Origin: Thioalkalivibrio thiocyanodenitrificans ARhD 1
GTDB lineage: Bacteria; Pseudomonadota; Gammaproteobacteria; Ectothiorhodospirales; Ectothiorhodospiraceae
Reading direction: 5' to 3'
DNA length: 64,000 nucleotides
Assembly (NCBI RefSeq): GCF_000378965.1
Contig: NZ_KB900536.1
Span: forward strand, 155,807 to 219,806
Within the stretch, counting starts at the first letter, position 1. Each line of letters begins with the position of its first letter. The notes below the pieces were generated by a model. It ran no database searches. It was given only the letters and a program-made list of their open reading frames with translations, and was not told where the DNA came from. Positions 19,723 to 28,520 of this stretch are shown here, one piece after another. Made by a program: the position numbers and the translations under genes.

Positions 19723-20475
19723 TCACCCGGTCAGCCGGGCCCGCAGGCCGGGCAGGTCGAAGGTTTCGATGAAGCGCACGCCGCGCGCCGCGAGCGCCCG
19801 GGCAACCTCGGGGTCGGCCACCTCGTAGACCGCCATCCGGACCGACTCGAAGGCGATCGGGCCCGATGCGGGCAGACCACGGACATCGCAGAACAAATAG
19901 CCGAGCCCCAGGCCGGCCATCCGGTCACGCTCATCCCAGCGGTCGATGACGCCGCCCAGCGCCGACCAGCCGGGGCGGCTTCCATTGGACAGACGCGAAC
20001 CGGCCTCGGCCAGCAGGGGCACGGAGAACGAGATCAGCACGCACCGATCGGCCACCGGCTCCAGTACCGGACTGACGGCATCCAGCACCGTGCGCACCCC
20101 GAAATGGGCCACCGCCACGCGCTTGATCTCCACGAACACCCCGACGCCGGGGTGGTCCTGAAGGCACGCCGCCATCTGTTCCAGACTCGCGAGCCGGTTG
20201 TCCGCGAAGCGCTCGCCCAGGCGGTCAGGCTCGGAGGCGCTCAGCCTCAACAACGAGGCCAGGTCCTGTTCGTGGACGGCGCCCGGCACGCCGCAGACGC
20301 GCTTGAGATCCGCGTCGTGGAACAGAACGGGCACCCGGTCCGCGGACAGCTGCACGTCCACCTCCACGTACCGCGCGCCGGCGGCGATTGCCGCCTCGAT
20401 GCCGGGCAGGGAATTCTCCGGGTAGCAGGCCCGATGGCCTCGATGGGCGATGAGTTCAGGGATGACCGGTGCCAT
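19723..20475 (-). CDS. Glycerophosphodiester phosphodiesterase
   Basis: Hydrolyses glycerophosphodiesters to glycerol-3-phosphate and an alcohol. The 250-residue TIM-barrel protein has the opening LIAHRGHRACYPENSLPGIE (catalytic His, Arg-Gly, Glu-Asn), YVEVDVQLSADRVPVLFHD (metal Glu/Asp and second His) and VFVEIKR. No signal peptide, so a cytoplasmic UgpQ-like enzyme. I take the ATG at 20475 because family homology begins there; an in-frame start 26 codons upstream (20553) adds residues without homology. Confidence 0.9.
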   Translation of the reverse strand: MAPVIPELIAHRGHRACYPENSLPGIEAAIAAGARYVEVDVQLSADRVPVLFHDADLKRVCGVPGAVHEQDLASLLRLSASEPDRLGERFADNRLASLEQMAACLQDHPGVGVFVEIKRVAVAHFGVRTVLDAVSPVLEPVADRCVLISFSVPLLAEAGSRLSNGSRPGWSALGGVIDRWDERDRMAGLGLGYLFCDVRGLPASGPIAFESVRMAVYEVADPEVARALAARGVRFIETFDLPGLRARLTG

Positions 20476-20596
20476 AGGGAGAAGGGCGTCCTCGCGCCGG
20501 AGACCGTCCGGCATGGACATGACCCGGGCCGGGGGCCGTGGGTTCACGGGCAATATAGCCCCGGACGGCCGCAGGGGCCATGCCCCCGAGGGCCCC

Positions 20597-21307
20597 TCAG
20601 TCCCGCCGGTAGACCCCGAACCGGCACTGCCAGGGATCCGAGTAACCCGCGGGGCAACTGTAAGTGCCCATGAACTCGCGGTCCGGGCTCAGCATGGCGC
20701 CGGCGATTCCGCTGCCGGATGACGCCGTGTAATCGCCCCACCACAGGCCGAAATCCCTTTCAAGGAGGGGCAGGTCCATGAGCATGCCGAAGCCGTCGGC
20801 GTTCAGGGTGCTGCACAGTCCCGACCCGCAGGTCGCCTCGGATGCCGTCAGTGCAAGCCGGCCGCCGTGCCGGCGCATCTGCCGCCCGAACCAGCTCCCG
20901 TCGATATCGCGGAAACGGTAGCGCGGCAGACCGGGGGCATGACGCTCCAGCACCGCGAAATCGAAGAACTCGCTCACCATGATCCCGTGCCGGCGCCCCG
21001 GATCGGTGAACAACCTTGCCCGGGAACCGTCGCTGAACCGTGCGCGATACACGCCGTGGGCTTCCTTAAGCAGGTACCCGGTGATGCCGAAGTCGCTCCC
21101 GGACAGTCGATGCCGGACGATGTGATCGTCACAGATCCGCCATTCCAGCGTGAACAATGACCCCGCATCGTCTTCCATGGCGCCGAACCAGGTCCCGTCC
21201 AGTCCGAGCACCCCGTGGCAGCCGCGCACCTTCGTGTCCTCCACGCAGGCGGACAGCAACGGCAGCAGCAGCACACAGGCCAGCACAATCTTCCACCGTG
21301 ACCACAT
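20597..21307 (-). CDS. Putative lipoprotein of unknown function
   Basis: A 236-residue protein with a lipoprotein signal (WKIVLACVLLLPLLSAC, lipobox LSAC). The mature part is rich in Gly, Asp and aromatic residues, with two similar units: LGLDGTWFGAMEDDAGSLFTLEW and DIDGSWFGRQMRRHGGRLALTA. This suggests an internal repeat of a small beta domain. I do not recognise the family. A GGAGGTG sequence 6 bases before the ATG at 21307 fixes the start, downstream of an earlier in-frame ATG. Confidence 0.75.
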   Translation of the reverse strand: MWSRWKIVLACVLLLPLLSACVEDTKVRGCHGVLGLDGTWFGAMEDDAGSLFTLEWRICDDHIVRHRLSGSDFGITGYLLKEAHGVYRARFSDGSRARLFTDPGRRHGIMVSEFFDFAVLERHAPGLPRYRFRDIDGSWFGRQMRRHGGRLALTASEATCGSGLCSTLNADGFGMLMDLPLLERDFGLWWGDYTASSGSGIAGAMLSPDREFMGTYSCPAGYSDPWQCRFGVYRRD

Positions 21308-21472
21308 GCCCCACCTCCATGCATGCGCCGGCATCACGCGGCGCTTCATGGCGGTCAGCCTGCCGGAGGTTACCTGAACACAGGCTGAGCGGGGACAAAG
21401 AAGACGGCTCCTCGACGTTCCCGGTGGGTTCGATCATCACCGAGGATCCATGAACATCAGGGCGATGCCCCC

Positions 21473-21502
21473 CGTAGGAGCCCGGTCCTCCGGGCGATCC
21501 TG
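21473..21502. repeat. REP-like palindrome
   Basis: CGTAGGAGCCCGG-TCCT-CCGGGCGATC is a short imperfect hairpin preceded by a GTAG head. This is the layout of REP elements mobilised by RAYT transposases in Pseudomonas and relatives. It lies in the 355-base gap between the lipoprotein start and the FKBP-rhodanese terminator; I see no gene in that gap. Confidence 0.6.
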
Positions 21503-21579
21503 ATCCCCAGGCCAAACCCCGCTCCCCGGGCGAACGGGCGCCACCGACAAAGGCTTTCCATTCGAAACGTCGAAGCACC

Positions 21580-21611
21580 AAAAAAACCGGGGCCGCACAT
21601 GACGGCCCCGG
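21580..21611 (-). terminator. Rho-independent terminator of the FKBP-rhodanese gene
   Basis: On the minus strand, 52 bases past the stop, a perfect 9-bp stem CCGGGGCCG/CGGCCCCGG (21587-21611, 7-base loop) is followed by seven T residues. Confidence 0.9.
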
Positions 21612-21663
21612 ATTGTCTCGGATGATCAGGTTGCCGGGGTCCTGCGGCCCCCGGAACGCCCTG

Positions 21664-22419
21664 TCAGCACTGGGTGCCGGACTCGTTGGCCGGGCAGTCC
21701 CTGGTCACCGGACGCCCCTCGGCGGTCCAGCCCATGATGCCGTCGGTGACGTTGTAGACCTGCTGGTAGCCGGCCTGTTCCACCATGGCCCGGGCCAGCA
21801 AACCCGTGCGGTTGCCCACCCGGCAGATGATCGCCACCGGCTGGTCGGGCTTGACCAGTTGATCCAACTCCGCGGGGAAGGTCTGCACGAAGTTGCCGCG
21901 CTCATCGAACGCGGTCAGCAGATAGCTGCCTTCCACCACGCCGGTCTCGCTCCACTCGTCCGCGCGGCGCACGTCGATCACGGTGACGCCCTCCTTCACC
22001 AGTTCCGCGAATCGGGTGTTGTCCACCTCGGTAAAGGGCGGCGGCTCCACGGCCAGCAGTTCCACCTCGAAACGCAGCGTGGCGTTGGGCGGAATCACGC
22101 CGCCCGCGCCCGCCGGCCCGTAGGCCAGGTCCGGCGGAATGATCATCTCGCGCTTGCCGCCCACACGCATGCCCTCAATGCCCATCTCCCAGCCGGGGAT
22201 CACCTGGCCCATGCCGAGCACCAGGGTAAACGGGGTATCGCGGTCATGACTGGAGTCGAACTGCGTGCCATCCTCCAGCCAGCCGGTGTAGTGGACCTGA
22301 ATGGTGGTGTTGCGCACGGCCTTGTCGCCCTCGCCTTCGGTCAGGTCGGTGACCTGCACTTCCGCCGCGCCGGCGGCCGCCATGAACACGAACATCAGGG
22401 CGGGAATCCAGAATCTCAT
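21664..22419 (-). CDS. Exported FKBP-type peptidyl-prolyl isomerase fused to a rhodanese domain
   Basis: A 251-residue periplasmic protein. The signal peptide (FWIPALMFVFMAAAGAA) precedes an FKBP domain at about residues 22-125 (VHYTGWLEDGTQFDSS, VIPGWEMGIEGMRVGGKRE, IPPNATLRFEVELL). A rhodanese domain follows at about 130-245, with a catalytic-loop Cys (IICRVGNRTG, Cys199). The protein ends in Cys. I take the ATG at 22419; a GTG two codons upstream is also possible. It is monocistronic, with its own terminator. Confidence 0.88.
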   Translation of the reverse strand: MRFWIPALMFVFMAAAGAAEVQVTDLTEGEGDKAVRNTTIQVHYTGWLEDGTQFDSSHDRDTPFTLVLGMGQVIPGWEMGIEGMRVGGKREMIIPPDLAYGPAGAGGVIPPNATLRFEVELLAVEPPPFTEVDNTRFAELVKEGVTVIDVRRADEWSETGVVEGSYLLTAFDERGNFVQTFPAELDQLVKPDQPVAIICRVGNRTGLLARAMVEQAGYQQVYNVTDGIMGWTAEGRPVTRDCPANESGTQC

Positions 22420-22507
22420 ATGCACAGAAAACTCCCGAATTTGTATGGATCTACCGCAGGAATCGGCTCAGCTTAACACAGCCCGTCAGCCGGGACCGGG
22501 CGGGGGG

Positions 22508-23209
22508 TCACTCCTCCGGGATGCGCGCCCGCACGGCATCGCGGTCGAACCACCATTTCTCCCCGACGATGGCGTTGACGATCAGGCCCAGTCGCGGAAA
22601 CAGCCGCTCGATGTTGTTGAGCTCGTACATCTCGATCCAGGTCTCGAGGGTTTCCTGGTCCTCGATGCCCCGATGACGGCGCGCCACCTTGGCGATCACC
22701 TGGTTGGTCAGAAAGGTCAGGTTGTCCCGTTCGCGCCCCTCGGTGCGCAGCCCGGCGATGTAATGAGCCACCATGGCCGCCACAGCGGCACCGTCGGAAT
22801 CCTCGGGCGTCTCGTCCACCACGTGATTGAGCATGCCCACGGTGGTGTGTGCCTGGATGGGGAACGTCACTCCCAGCCAGACCCCGTGACCCAGGGCCAC
22901 GATGGAATCGTCCTGTTCACTGCGATAGAGGATATCGCAGGCCTCCACCGCCTCCTGCCACGCGCCGGCCTCCACCAGGGGCTCGACCAGGGGCCGGACC
23001 GTCTCCCAGGCCTCTTCGAGGCGCTCGAGGCCCAGCAGGGCCTCGCCCATGTCCAGCAGCACGTGGGCACGCTCCGGCAGGGGGGCGTCATCGGGCATCG
23101 CCGCCAGGCGCACCTGCAGATCCGCCAGCTGCTGCTCCATGGCGGCCTGATCCGTGGAGAGGACGCCGGTGAAGGGATTGCCGGGGCGGGTTTCGGGGTC
23201 GTGTTCCAT
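22508..23209 (-). CDS. Conserved protein of unknown function, helical (TPR-like)
   Basis: A 233-residue soluble protein with no signal peptide. The first 100 residues are Ala/Leu/Glu-rich helices that look like tetratricopeptide-type pairs (PERAHVLLDMGEALLGLERLEEAWETV). The C-terminal part has a distinctive pattern, WIEMYELNNIERLFPRLG then VGEKWWFDRDAVR. I do not recognise the function. It is divergent from the rhodanese gene and shares its 147-base promoter region. Confidence 0.75.
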   Translation of the reverse strand: MEHDPETRPGNPFTGVLSTDQAAMEQQLADLQVRLAAMPDDAPLPERAHVLLDMGEALLGLERLEEAWETVRPLVEPLVEAGAWQEAVEACDILYRSEQDDSIVALGHGVWLGVTFPIQAHTTVGMLNHVVDETPEDSDGAAVAAMVAHYIAGLRTEGRERDNLTFLTNQVIAKVARRHRGIEDQETLETWIEMYELNNIERLFPRLGLIVNAIVGEKWWFDRDAVRARIPEE

Positions 23210-23319
23210 GCGTGGGGCTCCGTGGCGTGGGGGACTGTCCGGGCGTGGGCGTCTGGCTTTTTACCGAAGCGGGGCCCGGTTGGCAACCAGCCCCTTCGGA
23301 TACAGGGTCTTTACTCCCC

Positions 23320-23325
23320 TATAAT
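23320..23325 (+). promoter_or_regulatory. Candidate -10 box of the rhodanese gene
   Basis: A perfect TATAAT lies 31 bases upstream of the rhodanese ATG, in the divergent intergenic region. The nearest -35 candidate, TTCGGA, is weak and 19 bases away. Confidence 0.5.
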
Positions 23326-23356
23326 GGGCGCCCGTCCTGAACAATCGAGGCATGCA

Positions 23357-23824
23357 ATGAAGAACTACCAGTCGCTGGTGGACGAAGCGCTGACCCGGGT
23401 GCCTGAGGTCATGCCCTGGGACCTGCGCGAGCGCCTTCAGGGCCCGGACCGGCCGGTGCTCCTGGACATCCGCGAACCGGAAGAATACGCCGCCATGCAC
23501 ATCCCGGACAGCCTGCACGTGCCCCGGGGCATCCTGGAGGCGGCGGCCGAATGGGGCTTTGACGAGACCGAACCGCGCCTGGCGGGGGCCCGGGACGAGG
23601 AGGTCGTGGTGATCTGCCGCTCCGGCCGGCGCAGTGCCCTGGCGGCACGGACCCTGCAGGAGCTGGGATTCACCCGTGTGCAGTCCCTCAAGCTGGGCGT
23701 GCGCGGCTGGAACGACGACGACGGCCCCCTTGAGGACGCCCGAGGCGAACCGGTGGACCCCGACGAGGCCGACGAGTACCTGCGGGTCAAGGTGCGGCCG
23801 GACCAGATGGGCCCCGATTCCTGA
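23357..23824 (+). CDS. Single-domain rhodanese (sulfurtransferase)
   Basis: A 155-residue cytoplasmic rhodanese-fold protein: VLLDIREPEEYAAMHIPDSLHVPRG, then the active-site loop VVVICRSGRRSALAA (Cys87), and LGFTRVQSLKLGVRGWNDDDGP at the C-terminal strand. Single-domain rhodaneses carry persulfide sulfur in sulfur oxidisers and in general sulfur trafficking. No sulfur-oxidation genes flank it here. Confidence 0.92.
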   Translation: MKNYQSLVDEALTRVPEVMPWDLRERLQGPDRPVLLDIREPEEYAAMHIPDSLHVPRGILEAAAEWGFDETEPRLAGARDEEVVVICRSGRRSALAARTLQELGFTRVQSLKLGVRGWNDDDGPLEDARGEPVDPDEADEYLRVKVRPDQMGPDS

Positions 23825-23879
23825 CCCGCACCGATGGGTTACACTTGGCCGCATTTCCCACAACAGCGGAGCCTGTGCC

Positions 23880-24296
23880 ATGCCGAGACTGCCAGCCTTG
23901 ATCCTCCTTACCGTCCTGCTCGCGGCCTGCGGGGGCAACGGTGCCGACAGCGTCGAGGGTGGCGTGGGCGGCGTAGTCAGCCTGGACCCGCAGCTCGCCG
24001 GCCAGGCGACGCCCGGGGAAACCGTTTTCCTGTTCGCGCGCCGCCCCGACGGCCCGCCCATGCCGCTGGCGATTCAGCGCCTGCAGGTGCAGGATCTCCC
24101 CTACCGCTTCCGGCTGGACGACAGCCACGCCATGACGGACATGACCCTTTCCTCGGTGGATCGGGTGGTGGTGGTGGCCCGTGTATCGCGCTCCGGCCGG
24201 GCGATGCCGGCCTCGGGGGATCTGGAGGGTCAGAGCGGGCCGGTGACCACCGGCACGGGCAATCTGGAGATCGTCATCGACCGCGTGCTGCCCTGA
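23880..24296 (+). CDS. Lipoprotein consisting of a CcmI/CcmH C-terminal-like domain
   Basis: A 138-residue lipoprotein (ALILLTVLLAAC lipobox). Its mature part matches the periplasmic C-terminal domain of cytochrome c maturation protein CcmI/CcmH: VSLDPQLAGQATPGETVFLFARRPDGPPMPLAIQRL, LPYRFRLDDSHAM and VVVVARVSRSGRAMPASGDL. The transmembrane and TPR parts of CcmI are absent and no ccm genes are nearby. Membrane-anchored binding of an unfolded apocytochrome tail is an inference from the parent domain. Confidence 0.8.
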   Translation: MPRLPALILLTVLLAACGGNGADSVEGGVGGVVSLDPQLAGQATPGETVFLFARRPDGPPMPLAIQRLQVQDLPYRFRLDDSHAMTDMTLSSVDRVVVVARVSRSGRAMPASGDLEGQSGPVTTGTGNLEIVIDRVLP

Positions 24297-24358
24297 CGGC
24301 ACGGCCGGGCGGCAGGACGCCCGGCAGTCGAAGCCCGCACGCCCCGGGCACGGGCGGA

Positions 24359-24787
24359 TCAGCGCTTCCCGGGGGTCCCGGTGCGCAGGCGCTCCTCCTG
24401 CGCGCGCAGTTCCGGCGTCAATGCCTCGCCAAAGTCCTCCGGTTCGAACACCTGGCGGATCTCGATCTCGGCCTCCGAGCCGGGCATGGGGTTGGGGCAG
24501 CGCTTCACCCACTCGATGGCCTCCTCCTTGGACCTGACCTGCCAAAGCCAGTAACCCGCGATCAGTTCTTTGGTCTCGCTGAACGGGCCGTCGATGACCG
24601 TGCGCCGGTCGCCGGCAAAGCGCACGCGTGCGCCCTTGCTGCTTGGCTGCAGCCCTTCACCGGCCAGGAGAATGCCGGCCCGGGCCAGTTCCTCGTTGTA
24701 CCTTCCCATCGCCTCCAGCAGTTCCCGGCTCGGCAGCCTGCCGGCCTCGGAATCCCTGCTCGCCTTCACAATGATCATGAATCGCAT
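24359..24787 (-). CDS. YciI-family (DGPF-domain) protein
   Basis: A 142-residue ferredoxin-like fold protein of the YCII/DGPF group: FMIIVKASRDSEAG at the N-terminus, GPFSETKELIAGYWLWQV as the signature, and EEAIEWVKRCPNP. Members often accompany ECF sigma factors or act as small enzymes; neither is evident here. It is followed, in minus-strand order, by nothing in operon; the methyltransferase lies 74 bases upstream. Confidence 0.88.
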   Translation of the reverse strand: MRFMIIVKASRDSEAGRLPSRELLEAMGRYNEELARAGILLAGEGLQPSSKGARVRFAGDRRTVIDGPFSETKELIAGYWLWQVRSKEEAIEWVKRCPNPMPGSEAEIEIRQVFEPEDFGEALTPELRAQEERLRTGTPGKR

Positions 24788-24861
24788 GCTCGTCTCTTCG
24801 CGGATTGTGCCATTACCAACCTGTCGAACGGCCGGGCACCGATTCGACAGGTAACCGCCCG

Positions 24862-25674
24862 CTATGCCCGCGTCGCCACGGTCAGGAGATAGGTATTCTC
24901 GATCACCGCGGTACCGTCGGTGGCGCGGTTGTAGCGGTGGAACACCGCCCCGAGGTCCTCCTGCAGTCGTTCCCTTCCGCCCTTGCCGACTGCGCGGATC
25001 GCCGGACCGAAGTACGTCAGGAACAGATCCACGGCATGATCCACCGACCGGTAATACTGCAGTGCCGTGCGCTTCTCGCTCTCGATCGAGCGCGTGCCAT
25101 CACCCAGCAACTCCGCCAGCCCGGCATCGGTCCCCCAGCGAAGCGGCGGCTTCACGCCGGGCGGAGGCGGCACGTACCTGGCATTGGTCGCAAAGAAATC
25201 ACCGCTCCAGCCCTCGGGGACCGGCGTCGCCAGTCCGATGCGGCCGCCGGGCCTGCAGACACGCAGCATCTCGCGGGCCGCCTTCTCCTGGTCCGGGGCG
25301 AACTGCATGCCATACACCGAGAGCACCACGTCGAAACTTCCGTCGGCAAACGGCAGGGACTGCGCATCCCCCACCTGGAACACCGCATCCAGATCGTCTG
25401 CCTCCGCCCGCCTTCGGGCACGATCGATCAGCTCGGGGACGTAATCGATGCCGGTGACCTCGCAATACCTTCGTGCCGCCACCAGTGCCGCGGTCCCGCT
25501 GCCGCACGCGATATCCAGCACCCGCTGTCCGCCATGGGGATCCACGGCCTCACACAGCGCTTCGGCCATGCAGACGTTCTGGCGGGCAATCTGATGAAAG
25601 TCACCCGTGGCCCAGGTCTCCTTCTGCTTCGCCGTAACGGCATCCAGATCGACGGTGTTGCCTGCTTCGCTCAT
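24862..25674 (-). CDS. Class I SAM-dependent methyltransferase
   Basis: A 270-residue methyltransferase with the SAM motif I RVLDIACGSGTAAL, acidic residue of motif II in VTGIDYVPELIDRA, DAQSLPFADGSFDVVLSVYG and motif III LRVCRPGGRIGLA. It resembles the UbiE/MenG-like group of small-molecule methyltransferases. The substrate is unknown. GGAGG 8 bases before the ATG at 25674 sets the start, although the frame is open upstream. Confidence 0.87.
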   Translation of the reverse strand: MSEAGNTVDLDAVTAKQKETWATGDFHQIARQNVCMAEALCEAVDPHGGQRVLDIACGSGTAALVAARRYCEVTGIDYVPELIDRARRRAEADDLDAVFQVGDAQSLPFADGSFDVVLSVYGMQFAPDQEKAAREMLRVCRPGGRIGLATPVPEGWSGDFFATNARYVPPPPGVKPPLRWGTDAGLAELLGDGTRSIESEKRTALQYYRSVDHAVDLFLTYFGPAIRAVGKGGRERLQEDLGAVFHRYNRATDGTAVIENTYLLTVATRA

Positions 25675-25922
25675 GGGAGTTTCCTCCTTCGCTTCCGAGG
25701 CGGGAACTGCTGACCTGCTGATGGCGATCGGCATGCCCGCCGTCCCGTGCTTGCGTGCGGCGGGGAAGACCCGCCTCCGTGGGTATGACATGCCGGAATG
25801 CGAGAACTGCCGCCGAACCCGTCCTCATTCCATCCGGTTTATGACGAACTCACCCTGGACATATCGATCATTCGAATCCCGCAAGGATCCTCGCGATCGA
25901 CGCGTTGGTATCCGGAGAAGGG

Positions 25923-26357
25923 CTACCCCGCCCCGTCCGCTGCCGGATCGGGAAGCCCGCTGTAGACGGCCTCGTCATCGGGCATGATGCGCTCCCGCAC
26001 CACGCGCCATTTGCCGTCGGCCTCCTGTTCCAGCAGCACCTCCAGCCCGTGGCTCACGATAGTGCCGTCGGCGGCCTCCACCCGCTCCCGGGTCTGGAAC
26101 ATGATGCGCGTGTCGGTGCTGACCGTCATGCGAAGGCCCTGGTACCTCACTGACTTGAGCAGGCCTTCCTTGAACTCGTGCTCGCACTGGCGGGCCCAGT
26201 CCTCGTAGCCGATGACGTCGAAGCCGGAGATGCCGTGCACCTGCACGCGCTTCGAGACGAGGTCCATGTGGGCCTCGTAATCCAGGGCCCGGGCGGTGCG
26301 TTCAACCGCGTCGAGCCATTGAAGGACGATTTCCCGGGACATGTTGTTCTCCGTCAT
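25923..26357 (-). CDS. NTF2-like/SnoaL-type protein of unknown function
   Basis: A 144-residue protein with the alpha+beta cone pattern: VLQWLDAVERTARALDYEAHMDLVSKRVQVHG, then strands RIMFQTRERVEAADG, SHGLEVLLEQEADGKWRVVRERI. Such folds serve as small enzymes or ligand binders; no active site is obvious. It starts 41 bases after rlmD ends on the opposite flank. The 248-base gap between it and the methyltransferase shows no gene. Confidence 0.7.
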   Translation of the reverse strand: MTENNMSREIVLQWLDAVERTARALDYEAHMDLVSKRVQVHGISGFDVIGYEDWARQCEHEFKEGLLKSVRYQGLRMTVSTDTRIMFQTRERVEAADGTIVSHGLEVLLEQEADGKWRVVRERIMPDDEAVYSGLPDPAADGAG

Positions 26358-26397
26358 GGGGGCATTGTGGCAGGGGCGGCGGCCGGGGGCCACGGAG

Positions 26398-27735
26398 TCA
26401 TCCGCGCACGAACAGGGCCATGGATTCCACGTGGCTGGTGTGCGGGAACATGTCCATGACCCCGGCGGCCTCCAGGCGGTAGCCGTGGGTGTTGACCAGG
26501 ATGTCCGCGTCCCGTGCCAGGGTGGCGGGATTGCAGGACACGTACACCACGCGGTCCGCCCCGACCCGCCCGGGCAGATCCAGCACGCCTGCCGCCCCCG
26601 CCCTGGGGGGGTCCAGCAGCACGGCGTCGTAGCGCGCCTGCGCCCAGGGGCTGTCGTGCATGCTCGACGCCAGGTCAGCGGCGTGGAAATCCACGTTGTC
26701 GATGCCGTTGAGGCCGGCGTTCTCCCGGGCCCGGGCCACCATGGCCGCCTCCCCCTCCACGCCGGTCACGTGACCGGCCCGCCGGGCGAGGGGCAGGCTG
26801 AAGTTGCCCAGGCCGCAGAACAGGTCCAGCACCCGGTCACCGGGCCCGGTCTCCAGCAGGTCGATGGCCCGGGCCACCATCGCGCGGTTGATGTCGCGGT
26901 TCACCTGGATGAAATCCAGCGGACCGAAAGGCACCCGCACGTCGAAATCCGGATGGGCGTAGACCAGCGGCCCGGGCTCGGCCGGCCACAGGCGGTGCAC
27001 CGTGTCAGGGCCCTTGGGTTGCAGCCAGACCTGCACGCCCTCGTCCCGGGCGAAGGCCGTCAGGCGTTCCCGGTCGGCATCGCTCAGGGGCTTGAGATGG
27101 CGAAACACCAGCGCCGTGCGGTCGGCGTCGTCCACGGCCACCTCCACCTGGGGAATCCGGTCCCGGGCAGCCATGGCGGTGATCAGATCCCGCAATGCAC
27201 GGATGCGCCGACCCACGGACGGGTGCAGCACCTCGCAACCCCCGATGTCCGCCAGGAAATGGCTGTAGCGCTCCCGGAATCCCACCAGCACGCCGCCCTT
27301 CTTCGGTACATGCCTGGCACTGAGCCGGGCCTTGCGCCGGTAGCCCCAGGGTTCACCCCGGATGGGCGCCACGATGCGTTCCGGCCGCACCCGACCCACG
27401 CGTTCAAGGACCTCCAGCACCGCCCGCTGCTTGGCCTGGATCTGGGCATCGGCGCCCATGTGCTGCAGGCTGCAGCCGCCGCAGACGCTGAAATGGGGGC
27501 ACCGGGGTTCCACCCGCTCCGGCGCGGCCTCGATGATCTCCACCGGCGCCGCCTCGTCGTAACGCCGGTGACAGGCCACGTAACGGGCCCTGACCCGTTC
27601 GCCGGGCAGTGCGCCGTCCACGAACACCGTCTTGCCTGAGACCCGGGCCACCCCGCGCCCCTCGTGGGTGAGGGATTCGATCATGACCTCCACCGGCGCG
27701 GCGGGCACCGGCGCCGGACGTGCCCTGCGGCCCAT
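26398..27735 (-). CDS. rlmD: 23S rRNA (uracil-5-)-methyltransferase RlmD
   Basis: Methylates U1939 (E. coli numbering) of 23S rRNA using SAM. The 445-residue protein has an N-terminal TRAM domain (IESLTHEGRGVARV...GALPGERV), a [4Fe-4S] cluster set (Cys79, Cys85, Cys88 in CPHFSVCGGCSLQH plus the later GGCEVLHP), SAM motif LDLFCGLGNFSLPL, and the catalytic YVSCNPATLARD. The start codon overlaps the upstream exonuclease stop (TGATG). Confidence 0.96.
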   Translation of the reverse strand: MGRRARPAPVPAAPVEVMIESLTHEGRGVARVSGKTVFVDGALPGERVRARYVACHRRYDEAAPVEIIEAAPERVEPRCPHFSVCGGCSLQHMGADAQIQAKQRAVLEVLERVGRVRPERIVAPIRGEPWGYRRKARLSARHVPKKGGVLVGFRERYSHFLADIGGCEVLHPSVGRRIRALRDLITAMAARDRIPQVEVAVDDADRTALVFRHLKPLSDADRERLTAFARDEGVQVWLQPKGPDTVHRLWPAEPGPLVYAHPDFDVRVPFGPLDFIQVNRDINRAMVARAIDLLETGPGDRVLDLFCGLGNFSLPLARRAGHVTGVEGEAAMVARARENAGLNGIDNVDFHAADLASSMHDSPWAQARYDAVLLDPPRAGAAGVLDLPGRVGADRVVYVSCNPATLARDADILVNTHGYRLEAAGVMDMFPHTSHVESMALFVRG

Positions 27736-28520
27736 CAGCCCTTGTGCCCCGCCTGCCATGCCTCCAGGAAGGCGCCCAGGTGTGCCTCGGGGGATTCGGC
27801 CAGCATCCGGCGCACGCGCGCCAGTTCCTCCTCCAGGGCCTGCTCCGTGAGCCGGCCCCGCAGGTGCTCGAAGCGCAGGTACACCAGGTAGGTGTTGAGC
27901 ACGTCGGTCTCGCAGTAGTTGCGGATGCCGCGGATGTCCCCGGCGAGGTACGCATCCCAGACCTTCGCGCCGCTCATGCCCATCTTGCCGGGGAAGCCGA
28001 GCAGGCTCGCCACCTCGTCCAGGGGCGCATTGGCGCGCATCTGGAACCCCGCCAGTACATCCATCAGGTCCAGGTGGCGCCAGTGGTAGCGGGAGAGATA
28101 GTTGTTGTACCGGAACTCCCGGTCGTCATCGCCCGTGTCCCAGTAGCGCGGCGCGCTGATGCCGTGCAGCAGGGCGCGGTAATGGATCACCGGCAGATCG
28201 AACCCGCCGCCGTTCCAGGTGACCAGCGTCGGGGTGTAGCGCTCCACCCCTTCGAAGAATCGGGCGAGCAGTTCCTTCTCGGGTGCGTCCTCCTCGCCCA
28301 GGGACCACACGGCCAGCCGGTCCCGGGTGGCCAGCACCACGGAAATCGCCACGATGCGGTGCAGATGCAGGGCGAGAAACTCGCTGCCCGTCTTCTGCAC
28401 CCGCAGCTGGGTGAGCGCCCGGGCGGTGTCCTCGTCTGAGAGCCCCTGAAACCCGTGAATCCGGCGCCCGCCTTCCACGTCCGGCACGGTTTCGATGTCG
28501 AATACCATCACCGGCGTCAT
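27735..28520 (-). CDS. PolB-type 3'-5' exonuclease
   Basis: A 261-residue DnaQ-like nuclease of the predicted PolB exonuclease family. The acidic residues are seen in VFDIETVPD (DxE), VTWNGGGFDLPVI (middle Asp) and YCETDVLNTYLVY (YxxxD-type ending). It overlaps cysM by 4 bases and rlmD by 1 base, so cysM, this gene and rlmD are one operon, a common gammaproteobacterial set. The physiological substrate is not established. Confidence 0.9.
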   Translation of the reverse strand: MTPVMVFDIETVPDVEGGRRIHGFQGLSDEDTARALTQLRVQKTGSEFLALHLHRIVAISVVLATRDRLAVWSLGEEDAPEKELLARFFEGVERYTPTLVTWNGGGFDLPVIHYRALLHGISAPRYWDTGDDDREFRYNNYLSRYHWRHLDLMDVLAGFQMRANAPLDEVASLLGFPGKMGMSGAKVWDAYLAGDIRGIRNYCETDVLNTYLVYLRFEHLRGRLTEQALEEELARVRRMLAESPEAHLGAFLEAWQAGHKG

